Assembly: GCA_022036555.1 (NCBI GenBank)
Contig: CM039126.1
Coordinates: forward strand, 2,568,676 to 2,632,675
DNA from: Microstegium vimineum
Taxonomy: Eukaryota; Streptophyta; Magnoliopsida; Poales; Poaceae
DNA: 64,000 nt
Direction of reading: 5' to 3'
A program made the position numbers and the translations under genes. How positions within the stretch are numbered: the stretch's first letter is position 1; each line of letters opens with the position of its first letter. The notes under the pieces are model-generated. The model did not search any database. It was not told the DNA's origin and saw only the letters and a list, made by a program, of their open reading frames with translations. Shown here one piece after another: positions 20,747 through 31,619 of the stretch.

Positions 20747-21986
20747 CTACCCGCTCCCGTCGAGCTGCCCATGGGAGAGGAGGTGTGCCAGATATTCCTG
20801 GAAAACACAGAGAAAGTAAATAAGTATACATCAGACTTGCACATCGGCTGGGCAGCAAGGGCATATCCAAAACAAACCTACGAAATCGGGTGTTTTTCAT
20901 CTGACAAAATCGATGGGCAGTAAGCATGGGTCCGAGAGGAATCAGTGAATGCTATATACAGTAGGCAAGTGTGCAAGTCCTTACAACATGGTAGGCATAC
21001 GGTGGTTTCCCTTGCCGGTCGAAATGCTTCGCCATGATGGAGAACTCTATTGGCCCCCAGTCGTCTATTTCAAAACAATTGCCTAATGCAGCCTTGTAAA
21101 GCTGCAAACCAAACCAACAAATGAAGTGAGAATATCTCCGTCATGCAAGTTGGCGCAGGAAACCAACAAAATAACACTTTCAACATCTGCATGCATATAT
21201 ATATCATTGACGTTTACAGAAGCTCCCTGGACATGTATTGATAACAAGACATATATTCAGTTTCCACACCTTTGCAGTGTCGGTTAATAGCTCAGTACCA
21301 GCAGGGTAGGAGGCATAATACTGGTCGGCCCTGGAGATCCCAGCTCTTGTCCTACAGAAAATCTCAAGCAAAGAGCACAGACGAGTGAGAATAACTGTAC
21401 AAGTAATGAGGTTATGGAATTGTAATGGTGGGGAAAGCAGCAACATACGTATTGCTTGTGTAAGCATAGGTAACAAGGGTGCTGAAGCAGTAGAATCCAG
21501 CATAGGACATCATACACCGAAACTTCTGGATCTTTAAGACCTCCTTACATTGATAAAGATATCCATCCCAGTATAGCTGAATGCTGTTTTTTGAGGAAAA
21601 AGAATTGAAGGAACATCAGTTAAACACACAAACTTAGCTCTACAGAATAGCCAGGTGCCAAGAAAGTGCGTGTAGTATAATATTTCTAGACATACATTTC
21701 AAGGAATCAGCAATAGATTCAATATTTTAGACTACTTGTACTGAATCCCAATAGTATGCAATCAAATTAAAAAAACACAAAACATTTTCATCTCCAGAAG
21801 CGTGGCAAGTAAAGCAACAATTTGAGGATAGTTTCTTGTGAAGGTCACATGATAGTACTCAATGGACATGAATGCAGCAAAAAGCAGAGGATCACCTAAC
21901 CAAGAGAATGCTTGCAATTGTTTTTCTGTACATAGACTGGGCACTTACAGGGTGACGCAAGTGGCAACGACATTACAGAGTTCCAT
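20747..21986 (-). CDS. Conserved 140-aa plant protein of unknown function, five coding exons
   Basis: Minus-strand exons 21986-21949, 21583-21449, 21351-21270, 21101-20985 and 20797-20747 sum to 423 nt (140 aa plus stop) with all phases matching and GT-AG borders. The protein starts MELCNVVATCVTLIQLYW, which looks like a signal anchor. It continues through RCMMSYAGFYCFSTLVTYAY, SRADQYYASYPAGTELLTD, YKAALGNCFEIDDWGPIEF and AKHFDRQGKPPYAYH to the end AHLLSHGQLDGSG. The even, uninterrupted reading across four introns shows a real, probably expressed gene. I believe a close family exists in other plants but cannot name a function. The ATG lies five bases inside the first coding exon, so the 5' UTR is spliced; upstream non-coding exons probably reach about 22,690. 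Confidence 0.85.
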
Positions 21987-21990
21987 ATTG

Positions 21991-22690
21991 CTATTTCCTA
22001 CATGTTAGCGCTCAACTTTTGGTAAGCATTTTGCTACAACACCTACTGTGGCATGCATAGATTGAACTTGTGATGGGCTCCCAGAGAAACTCTGTCAGAA
22101 CTAAATGAATCTGTAAACATATGGCATTCCAAAAATCGTTTGTTCTCTTATATCCTATAAACATAACAACACATATTTTTGTGAAACCAATCATCAACGT
22201 ACCAAACGATGCATCCCACATCAAATGCGAATTGTGTTGTCCTAGCCATAGGCCTGAGAAATCACGGCTGCCGTCCTCCACCCATCACCACCATATATAT
22301 TCAGGGAGAGACTCACTATGGTGCCACATTATTCCAACGATCGATTCAGGTCGGATGTCATTCATGGAAGGAAAAAGAAGCATGAGCACGGTAAAAACTG
22401 CAGGCACATTTCTCTCGGGAATTTTGACAAGCATCTCGCCTACGTACGTGTCTGCTGGAAGCTCCTGCGGTCAGGGACTCAGGGGCTGACCCAGTAAAGG
22501 ACAGATTTGGGTGCTCGGTTTCGCACAGCAGGAAGGGAAGGGAAGAGAATGGGTGAGCATACCTAGAGGGTGTTCTGCTCGCCGCCGGCGAAGGGACCGA
22601 CGAAGACGACTCGGCAACTCGCGTAGGGGCAAAGGGGGAGCGCGCACCCGCACCGCACGTGGGCTTCCTGGGCCCTTCCTTTTTCACGCG
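21991..22690 (-). other. 5' UTR, introns and probable promoter of the 140-aa gene
   Basis: The GC-rich block 22,560-22,660 has a plausible donor (CTCTAG|GTATGC) and an acceptor (CCGCAG|GAGCTT at about 22,475) with another donor (GTGAGT at about 22,320). This fits non-coding or upstream-ORF exons joined to the coding exon at 21,990. A 57-codon open stretch (ELPADTYVGEMLVKIPERN...) lies here; I cannot tell whether it is translated. Confidence 0.5.
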
Positions 22691-23299
22691 TTTTTTTGTG
22701 GAGCTTCTATTTTTCTTTTTCTTTTTTTCCCCTTTTTTCCATTTTTTTCTTTATTCTTCCTGATTTATTAGTATGTAAATAAATCGACACTGTCGACGGC
22801 TAGTGAGGCATTGGTTTTAAATAGGTGGAATAATAATCATATTTATTAGGACATTGCAAATAAGATAATACTGATAAATATTTATTTGATTATAATGAGT
22901 AAAACCCTTATAAATATCACAAACACAGATATAAAGTGACAACTCACAAGTGAACATAGTAACTACGTACACAGAATTTATGCTCCAGTACAAATATTGG
23001 AACCATAGAGGTAATTCCAAGGATTTTATGTTATTTCATCCAATTTTGGTTCCAAGCTAGCATGAGAGAGTTGACATATATATTTGATTGTAAGTATTGA
23101 ACCCCTTTAAAAATATATTTGACATAATTGTTATCATTTATCTGCCATAGTCTAATTCTGTATGGATTTCTCCATGCCACTTCCATGCTTAGGGAAATTG
23201 TCATCTCTAGGGATTGGCGTCATGCAAAATGGTATGCAAATCTTGAACCTAACTCCTCGGTTGGTGCTTTATTTGCACGTCATAAAAATCCTAACTACA
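22691..23299. other. AT-rich intergenic sequence
   Basis: No gene, repeat family or RNA gene recognised. A poly-pyrimidine stretch lies at about 22,700-22,760. Confidence 0.5.
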
Positions 23300-23304
23300 G
23301 GTAC

Positions 23305-24208
23305 TGTTCGATTTAATGTGGGCTAGACCTAATATTTTATCTAATTAAATCAAATAATTCTAAGACTTGTATTAAATATTATGCGCTAATTTTATATGGA
23401 CGAGATGTTAGAGTGAGACACATGCATGCGGTGCATGTATTTGTTTTGTTATTCAAGTCACTTATGGCCGAAAGTTACAGGAGTTTTCTCTCTTAAATGA
23501 TATTATGGGCTGGTAGTTTTGTCCTAAATGATGGAGGAAGTTTCTGCTTCTAATGGTGAGAGTTACGGGAGTTTCTGCTCATGAAGGCGAGAGTTTCTTC
23601 TGTGAGCGTCTCTTCCGCTTCGACTCTTGAACTCCCGCGGTGCCTGTTCGTGTTCCCGCCACCGGATAAAAGCAAGACACACTCCAACATTCGACAAATA
23701 AGACACACACGCGCAAGAAATCTAAACTTCAGCTGCATCCAACCTTCCCCGTCCCATGGTTTGCGCGCACAAGACCCTGGGAGAGTAGGAGCCTCTGGAA
23801 CGCACGTCGGCAACGAGTTCACCTGCTCGGGTGGAGACCGGCGATCACGTTTTTGGGGAGTGCCGCTTCACGGCACGACTACTCACTGCACATCTTCTTC
23901 CCGGTGTCGTTCCATTGCTTGGTCTTCTTCCCGGTGTCCCTCGGCGGTAGCAGAGATCGGCACTACAACCTCTCTGCACGGCATCGAACGGGACGACTAC
24001 ATCAACAAACGCTATGTCCACTAGCGTGACCGGCATGGATGCCGCTAGGTATGAAATCATTCGATTTCTCACTGTTTTCTTGCTTACAAATGTCATCTAC
24101 ATATATGCCCATGCTAGATCACACGTGCACACTTATGATGTCATGAACATGATGTTTTTCGTATTTTTCTGGATTAAATTACTCGTTGAATTGCCTAAAT
24201 ATTTAACA
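23305..24208 (+). repeat. 5' LTR of the copia element
   Basis: 904 bp, TG...CA ends, matches the 3' LTR along its whole length. Confidence 0.93.
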
Positions 24209-24250
24209 ATCCAAAAACGTGATAGGCTTTTTTCGAGTACTGGTTTTGCG

Positions 24251-25102
24251 AGCATGCTGAAACTCAATGTTTTTGAGGGCGCATACTATAAGAGATGGCG
24301 CCAGAGGTGCATTCTGTGGATGACCTCCATGCACTGCTTTCATGTGGTTGAACCTAGGTCGGCTGGACCACATACCTCTGATGAGGATCGTGCGTGGAAC
24401 GATGCTGATACTAGGTTCAAAGCAGGACTGCTGGGCGTGCTTGGAGACACCATAATTGATGCATATGTGTCATTGTAGATTGGTAAAGAGATGTGGGATG
24501 CACTTGAGGCCCGCTATGGAGCATCTGATGCTGGCTCTGAGTTGTATGTCATGGAGTAGTTCCATGACTACCGGATGGTCGAGGACTGTCCGGTGGTGGA
24601 GCAGGCTCATGAGATACAAGCGCTAGTAAAAGAGCTCGAGTTGTTTGGTTGTGTCCTTCCTGACAAGTTTGTGGCAGGTTGCATCATTGCAAAGCTGCCA
24701 CAATCTTGGACTGATTTTGCTACTTCTCTGAAGCACAAGAGATAGGAGTTTGACGTTTCTCAACTTATTGGTACTCTTGATGTTGAGGACAAAGCGAGAG
24801 CAAAAGATGTCAAAGGGAAGAAGGTTGGAGAAGGGAGTTCTAGTGCACACATGGTGCAGAAGAATCACTCCAAATTCTACAAGAAGAAAAGCCAGCAAGA
24901 TGTGAAGCCAAAGAACACTACTTCTTTCAAGAAGAAGAAGAAAGACAACAAGGAAAAGGGCAATTGTTTCACTTGTGGCAAGCCTGGCCACTTTGCGAGA
25001 GATTGCCCAGATACGAAGTGGAAGCCAAATCAGAAGAAATTTGTCAACATAGTTGAGGCTGATGGAGGAACATCGGGATCGGGCGGGCTTCCTCCTTGTT
25101 GA
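24251..25102 (+). pseudogene. Copia gag with zinc knuckle
   Basis: Starts around MLKLNVFEG with YKRWRQRCILWMTSM, continues through EMWDALEARYGASDAGSELY and KLPQSWTDFATSLKHK, and ends with the CCHC knuckle CFTCGKPGHFARDC at about 24,967-25,010. Stops at 24,476-24,478, 24,557-24,559 (GAG TAG TTC) and 24,743-24,745 (AGA TAG GAG) interrupt it. The last two fit CAG to TAG changes. The copy is non-coding as read. Confidence 0.85.
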
Positions 25103-28025
25103 TGGGGAACGGGACGTGTGCGGCTGTATGTGGTGTTGGTACGGTCGATCTGAAACTTACTTCGGGAAAGACCGCGCAGCTAAAGAACGTGCAACATGTC
25201 CCCTCAATAAGGAAGAATTTGATTAGTGGATCTTTGCTTTGTCATGATGGTTACAAACTTGTCTTCGAATCGAATAAATGTGTGTTGTCTAAATTTGGTA
25301 CTTTCATTGGTAAAGGCTATGAGAGCGGAGGCTTGTTCCGCTTGTCTTTAACTGATGGTGATGTTAAGTCTGTGAACCATGTTAATAATCATAATGAGAC
25401 GAATATGTGACATTCGCGGTTATGTCATATTAATTTTGGTTGCATGTCTCGCTTAGCTGGTTTAAATTTAATCCCAAAAATTGATTTAGTTAAAATTTCT
25501 AAGTGTCATGTGTGCGTTGAATCAAAACAACCTCGCAAGCCTCACAAGGCTGCTGCGGCGAGGAATTTGGCACCGCTAGAGCTAATCCATTCTGACTTGT
25601 GTGAGATGAATGGCGAGTTAACTAAAGGTGGTAAAAGATATTTCATGACACTTATAGACGATTGCACTAGATTTTGCTACGTATATCTGTTGAAATCAAA
25701 GGATGAAGCATTACAATATTTTAGAATCTATAAAGTTGAGGTAGAAAACCAACTTGAGAAGAAAATTAAAAAGTTACGGTCAGATCGCGGAGGAGAGTAT
25801 TTCTCAAATGAGTTTTCAGAATTTTGTGCGGAGCACGGTATAATTCATGAGAGGACACCACCATACTCACCACAGTCCAATGGGATTGCAGAGAGAAAGA
25901 ACCGTACTCTAACTGAGTTGGTTAATACCATGTTAGACACTGTGGGACTATCTAAGGAATAGTGGGGTGAGGCGATTTTGACAGCATGTCATGTCCTGAA
26001 TAGGGTGCCCACTAAAAATAAAGAAATTACGTCATTCGAGGAATGGGAGGAAAAGAGACTAAATCTCTCTTATCTGTGAACGTGGGGTTGTTTGGAAAAG
26101 GTGAATGTGCCAATTAACAAGAAGCGAAAGCTTAGACCCAAAACCGTTGACTGCATTTTTCTTGGTTATGCTATACACAGTGTGGGTTATAGATTTTTAA
26201 TAACAAATTCCAAAGTGCCAGACATGGTGGAAGGCACAATCATGGAATCAAGAGATGCTACATTCTTTGAAGATGAATTTCCTATGAAAAATACGCCTAA
26301 CATTTCTAGTCATGAATCTATTCATGTTAATGAAACTTTTGAATCACTAAATGATGCTACGGATGTCATCCATGGAAATAATCCTGAGGAGGATAATAGT
26401 ATGGTCACTCGTAGGAGTAAGAGACGCAGGATTGAAAAATCTTTTGGCGATGACTTTATTGTTTATCTGATAGATGACACTCCCAGAACCATAGAAGAGG
26501 CATATTCATCTCCTGACGCTGACTTGTGGAAGGAAGCGGTGCAGAGTGAGATGGACTCAATTATGTCTAATGGAATATGGGAGGTGGTTGATCGTCCTTA
26601 TGGATACAAACCTGTGGGTTGCAAATGGGTGTTTAAGAAAAAGCTCAGGCCTAATGGTACTATTGAGAAGTACAAGGCGAGGCTTGTTGCAAAAGGCTAT
26701 ACTCAGAAAGAAGGTGAAGATTATTTTGATACTTATTCACCAGTGGTTCGTCTCACGACTATTCGAGTGCTACTATCTTTGGCTGCCTCACATGGTCTTT
26801 TCATTCATCAGATGGATGTTAAGACAACCTTCTTAAATGGAGAGCTTGAGGAAGAGATCTACATGGATCAGCCTGATGGATTTATAGCTAAAGGTTAAGA
26901 GGGAAAGATGTGTAAGTTATTAAAATCTTTGTATGGCCTTAAACAAGCGCCCAAGCAATGGCATGAGAAGTTTGATAAAACTTTGACATCAGCAGGCTTT
27001 GTTGTGAATGAAGCTGATAAATGCGTATACTACCGCTTTGGTGCTGGTGAAGGTGTGATTCTATGCTTATATGTAGATGATATTTTAATATTTGGAAGTA
27101 ATGAAAATGTGATCAAGGAAGTGAAAGACTTTTTGTCTAGTAACTTTGAGATGAAAGACTTGGGTGTGGCTGATGTTATTCTTAACATAAAGCTACAGAG
27201 AGAAGAAGGAAATGGTGGGGTTACGCTTGGGCAATCCCACTATGTGGAAAAGGTGTTGAGTCGCTTTGGTTATAGCGAGTGCACGCCTGCTCCAACTCCT
27301 TATGACTCAAGTGTGGCTTTGAGAAAGAATCGAATAATTGCTCGAGATCAATTGAGATATTCTCAAATAATTGGCTCACTCATGTACTTAGCTAGTGCAA
27401 CGAGGTCAGCCATCTCTTATGTTGTGAACAAATTGAGCCGGTTTGTGTCAAATCCGAGAGATGATCACTGGCGTGCTCTCGAGAGAGTTTTGCGCTATCT
27501 AAAAGGTAATATGAGCTATGGGATTCACTATACCGGGTATCCTAGGGTACTTGAGGTTATTGTGATGCCAACTGGATATCCGATGCTGATGAGATTTACG
27601 CCACGAGTGGATATGTGTTCTCACTTGGAGGTGACGCTGTTTCATGGAAGTCTTGCAAGCAGACCATCTTAACGAGGTCAACAATAGAAGCAGAACTCAC
27701 AGCATTGGATACCGTCACAGTTGAAGCTGAATGGCTTCGTGAACTTCTGATGGATCTACCGGTAGTTGAGAAACCAATACCGACTATTTCCATGAACTGT
27801 GATAATCAGACAGTGATAATCAAAGTGAACAGTTCTAAGGACAACATGAAGTCTATAAGGCACGTGAAAAGGCGGTTGAAATCTGTCAGAAAACTGAGAA
27901 ACTCCGGAGTAATATCTTTGGACTATGTAAATACGTCCAAAAATCTGGCAGATCAATTCACCAAGGGTCTATCACGAAATGTGATAGAAGGTGCATCGAG
28001 GGAGTTGGGCTTGAGACCCACTTGA
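25103..28025 (+). pseudogene. Copia pol: protease remnant, integrase, reverse transcriptase, RNase H
   Basis: A short, N-terminally damaged protease region (to about 25,400) is followed by the integrase GAG-pre part and zinc finger (WHSRLCHINF, CHVCVESKQ). Next come the integrase core (IHSDLCEM, LRSDRGGEYF, PQSNGIAERKNRT), the RT (WVFKKKLRPNG, VKTTFLNGELEEEIYM, KSLYGLKQAPKQWH, catalytic YVDDIL) and the RNase H end (STIEAELTALD, NLADQFTKGLS). Stops at about 25,960, 26,077 (CGA to TGA) and 26,896 (CAA to TAA), plus a frame break near 27,555, disable it. Confidence 0.9.
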
Positions 28026-28574
28026 AGTCACACCATAGTGGTAACCTGTTTTATGTGATCGAAGATCCTGTGAATTAGAATGACGAAATAAGCTAGTGGT
28101 TGACTGAGGGAGAAACCCCTTTATAAAGTTCAAACTCATTGGAGATGCGCCGTTTCTCCTATGATGTATGGCAGGTTGGATAAGTCTTTAATGTGACCCG
28201 AGTGGCTTGTTTAAGCAGGGATGTTGTCCTAAAGAACATCCTCCAAAGGAACACACCTATACGAGTTCGACTGCTAGTCACAGTCTATGAGATCTGGGCA
28301 ATCTCTAGATACTCGTGAAAGGCACAAGAAGTGAGACTTATATGCTTCAAAACAAAGGGGATGCTTGTAGTAGCCTAGTACCATGATATGAACTTTAGTG
28401 AAGCTCATTTCGCACAAAACTGACAATTCAAGGCATAGTCCATTGTTCAGTTATGAGTGAGTAGAATCTATGTTCTATACGGATGTTCAACTTAACAGTC
28501 TTCGTTGAAACTCTGGTATATCAAAGAAGTATGGATTTGAGATTATTTAACACGTCTTAGAATTTGGTGGGGAT

Positions 28575-29480
28575 TGTTAGATTTAATGTAGGCTAGATCC
28601 AATATTTTATCTAATTAAATCAAATAATTCTAAGACTTGTATTAAATATTGTGCGCTAATCTTATATGGACGAGATGTTGGAGTGAGACACATGCATGTC
28701 GTGCATGTATTTGTTTTGTCATTCAAGTCACTTATGGCCGGGAGTTACAGGAGTTTTCTCTCTTAAATGACATTATGGGCTGGTAGTTTTGTCCTAAATG
28801 ATGGAGGGAGTTTCTGCTTTTAATGGTGAGAGTTACGGGAGTTTCTGATTGTGAAGGCGGGAGTTTCTTCTGTGAGTGTCTCTTCCGCTTCGACTCTTGA
28901 ACTCCCACGGTGCCTATTCGTGTTTCCGTCACCGGATAAAAGCAAGACACACTCCAACATTCGACAAATAAGATACACACGCGTGCAAGAAATCTAAACT
29001 TCAGTTGCATCCAACCTTCCCTGTCCCATGGCTTGCGCGCACAAGACCCTGGGAGAGTAGGAGCCTCCGGAACGGACGTCGGCAACGAGTTCACCTGCTC
29101 GGGTGGAGACCGGCGATCACGTTTTTGGGGAGTGCCGCTTCACGGCACGACTACTCACTGCACATCTTCTTCTCGGTGTCGTTCCACTGCTTGGTCTTCT
29201 TCCCAGTGTCCCTCGGCGGTAGCGGAGATCAGCACTACAACCTCTCTGCACGGCATCGAGCGGGACGACTACATCAACAAACACTATGTCCACTAGCGTG
29301 ACCGACATGGATGCCGCTAGGTATGAAATCATTCGATTTCTCACTGTTTTCTTGCTTACAAATGTCATCTACGTATATGCTCATGATAGATCACACGTGC
29401 ACACTTAAGATGTCATGAACATGATGTTTTTCGTATTTTTTTGGATTAAATTACTCGTTAAATTGCCTAAATATCTAACA
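28575..29480 (+). repeat. 3' LTR of the copia element
   Basis: 906 bp, begins TGTTAGATTTAATG, ends CTAACA, directly followed by the GGTAC duplication. Confidence 0.93.
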
Positions 29481-29485
29481 GGTAC

Positions 29486-30162
29486 ACCCATTTTCTTCGT
29501 GTTGTGTTAACATCTTCTTCTTCATAATATATGTATTGTGTCTTCGTAAGTGTGATGGACGCACAACTAAAATATACAATTTCTCTTGGTGAGAGTGAGA
29601 TTCTCCTAGTGATTTGGTAGTCTAAATTTAGTCTAAATTTTTCCTACTAAATATCTTCTAGTAAGATTATCATATGCTATGGCTAGTGGTATTGTTTTAT
29701 TACTACTTAAAACACTAGGAAAATTCCATCATTTTGATAAGTGACGATTCGCTCTTCGTGTTATGTTAACATCTTCTTCTTCGTAATATATGTATTAATG
29801 TGTCTTGGTAAGTGTGATGGATGATTCGCTCCGAATACTACATGGTATATATATGAGAATATGGCCCAACCCTAGGGAAAGCACGACTGTTCTATGATTG
29901 GTTGTAGAATAACTTATTCTATAACTACTTTGAGTTACAATAATTATTATGCTAATTTATGAGGGTAGAATAACTTTTTACTATGTGATTTACTATAACA
30001 TTACGATAAATATTCTTATATATTATAGTAACACAACACTTAAATGTGTATATACTTTATCGTAAATTAGTATATATTTTTTTGGGTAAATAGAGTTGTT
30101 AGTTCGCCGATCATCAACAACGAAGCACAACACCAAGCATCTACCTAGTATAGTAATCCTAG
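29486..30162. other. Intergenic with a short direct repeat
   Basis: The block TTCGTGTT(G/A)TGTTAACATCTTCTTCTTC...GTGTGATGGA occurs at about 29,497-29,560 and again at 29,755-29,822. The rest is AT-rich with no gene recognised. Confidence 0.6.
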
Positions 30163-30165
30163 ACT

Positions 30166-30747
30166 CACTACTGGAAACAGAAATGTTCCTGTCGGTATAA
30201 TACTAACCGACAGAAAAATTATGTAATTTTCTGTCGGGAACTCGTTACCGACATAGAAACTCAAAAACCGACAGGGCAAACTATTTTTTCTGTCGGTTAA
30301 ATAGAAACTCAAAAAATATGTTTGTAAATTTAAATTGAAATTGAAATGGTTCTGTAGATGCGTGCTATTTTGTTTTGTTGTACAGAACACTACTGTAGAT
30401 TGAAATTAAAATTGAAATTATTATTTTTTGATGGCTTATATGTTTTTCTGACAGTGGCTTGAAATTTTCCTGTCGGGTTACCACGACAGGCTTGGAAATC
30501 CTGAAGTGACCGAATTTTTCTGTCGACGTCGAATTTTTCTGTTGACGTTGTACCGACAAGGAAATTGCTCCACCGACAGGATAATTCTTCAACCGCCAGA
30601 AAAAGTCCATTTTACTGTCGCTTCAGTTCTGTCGGTGTTTTCCTATCGGTACACCGACGGAAAAATTGATTTCCTAATTCTCCTGTCGGTATTATACATT
30701 TTTCTGTCGGTTTGGCACCGACAGGGAAATTTTGGTTTCCAGTAGTG
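30166..30747. mobile_element. CACTA-type MITE with ACT target-site duplication
   Basis: Ends are CACTACTGGAAAC and the inverted GTTTCCAGTAGTG. ACT duplications lie at 30,163-30,165 and 30,748-30,750. The interior is dominated by CTGTCGG / CCGACAG units in both orientations, giving a long fold-back. 582 bp. Confidence 0.9.
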
Positions 30748-31050
30748 ACTGACGGTCACACCAAAGCCATGTGAAAAGATATTCATCATGCATGATCTCA
30801 TTTGCTGAAATATACTCCTACTCTCCGATCCATATAAACGATGGAAACAAGCTGATGCAAGAAATAAATAAATATATAGGCGGTCAAGTTGATGCAGTTC
30901 TGCTCACAATATGCTGAAATAAATGGTGTCAGCAGGTTGATTATTGCTTGTCGATCTGTTCCGGATGGATTATAGTACTAATACAAGTATCTCGATCAGA
31001 AAGGAAATAATAATTAGGGGGGGATTAATTTATTACTAATACATACGCGC

Positions 31051-31066
31051 GCTTATATATAAGTAC
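31051..31066 (+). promoter_or_regulatory. TATA box of K6
   Basis: CTTATATATAAGTACTCC lies about 140 bp before the ATG of K6. Confidence 0.5.
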
Positions 31067-31201
31067 TCCTCCATAAGCTATCCGTGGAAGTGTGGAATAA
31101 ACTGGAAGCTTTTGCCAGAGCTAGCTAGCTAGCTTTTGCCACTAATAAGCAATAATACAAGTAGTAGTGGTAGCTTGAAAGGTCACGGATTCTCGATCGG
31201 A

Positions 31202-31472
31202 ATGGCTAGCGGTAAGAAGATGGCTGTGGTGATCGTGTTCATGGCGGCTGCCGTGCTGCTGCTGATGGCAACTGTGGAGTCGATCGTCGGCGGCGGCACC
31301 AGCAGCCACGGCGGCCTCCAACTTCAACGTCCACCACCAGCTGGTGGGGCTGGGGGCAACAGGAAGAAAGCTACTCAAGATCCACTTATGCGCAGGAAAT
31401 TTTTGCTCCATTCCTGATAACTGTTGCGTTACTGACTTTCTTTGTATTGACAACAAGTGCACGGACGCTTAA
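31202..31472 (+). pseudogene. K6: secreted cysteine-rich peptide gene with one frameshift before the core
   Basis: The ATG at 31,202 gives a signal peptide (MASGKKMAV, Ala/Leu core, ATVES) and a Gly/Pro-rich spacer. The frame runs to a stop at about 31,417 without a core. One frame over, GRKLLKIHLC starts a complete core with C-x4-C-x5-CC-x5-C-x4-C, ending CTDA and TAA at 31,470-31,472. RKLL is shared with K5 at the same position. The span is 271 nt, one base over a multiple of three, so a single indel around 31,350-31,370 separates leader from core. Either a recent pseudogene or a base error in an intact gene; the core spacing differs from K2 and K5, showing how variable the mature part is. 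Confidence 0.7.
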
Positions 31473-31619
31473 TTCGCTTCCTAGCTACTATAGCTGAAGC
31501 TGAAGCTGATGCTGATGCTGATCACGGCCGGCCGGGTTATTGTGTATGTGTTGTGTCCATCACGCATTGCCATTATAGATACTATGATAAAGAAATGCAG
31601 TGTGATGGTTAATTAAGTT

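Larger units (their letters stand above)
23305..29480 (+). mobile_element. Ty1/copia LTR retrotransposon, structurally complete, coding parts decayed
   Basis: LTRs at 23,305-24,208 and 28,575-29,480 both begin TGTT and end TAACA. The target-site duplication GGTAC lies at 23,300-23,304 and 29,481-29,485. A purine-rich tract (GGTGGGGAT) precedes the 3' LTR. The order gag, protease, integrase, RT, RNase H defines copia. By eye the two LTRs differ at about 40 of 905 positions, so the insertion is not recent. A usual tRNA-Met primer site was not evident after the 5' LTR. Confidence 0.95.

Noticed and set aside
22012..22281. 89-codon minus-strand ORF
   Set aside because: Starts after a stop without an ATG and falls in the 5' introns of the 140-aa gene; no splice support.
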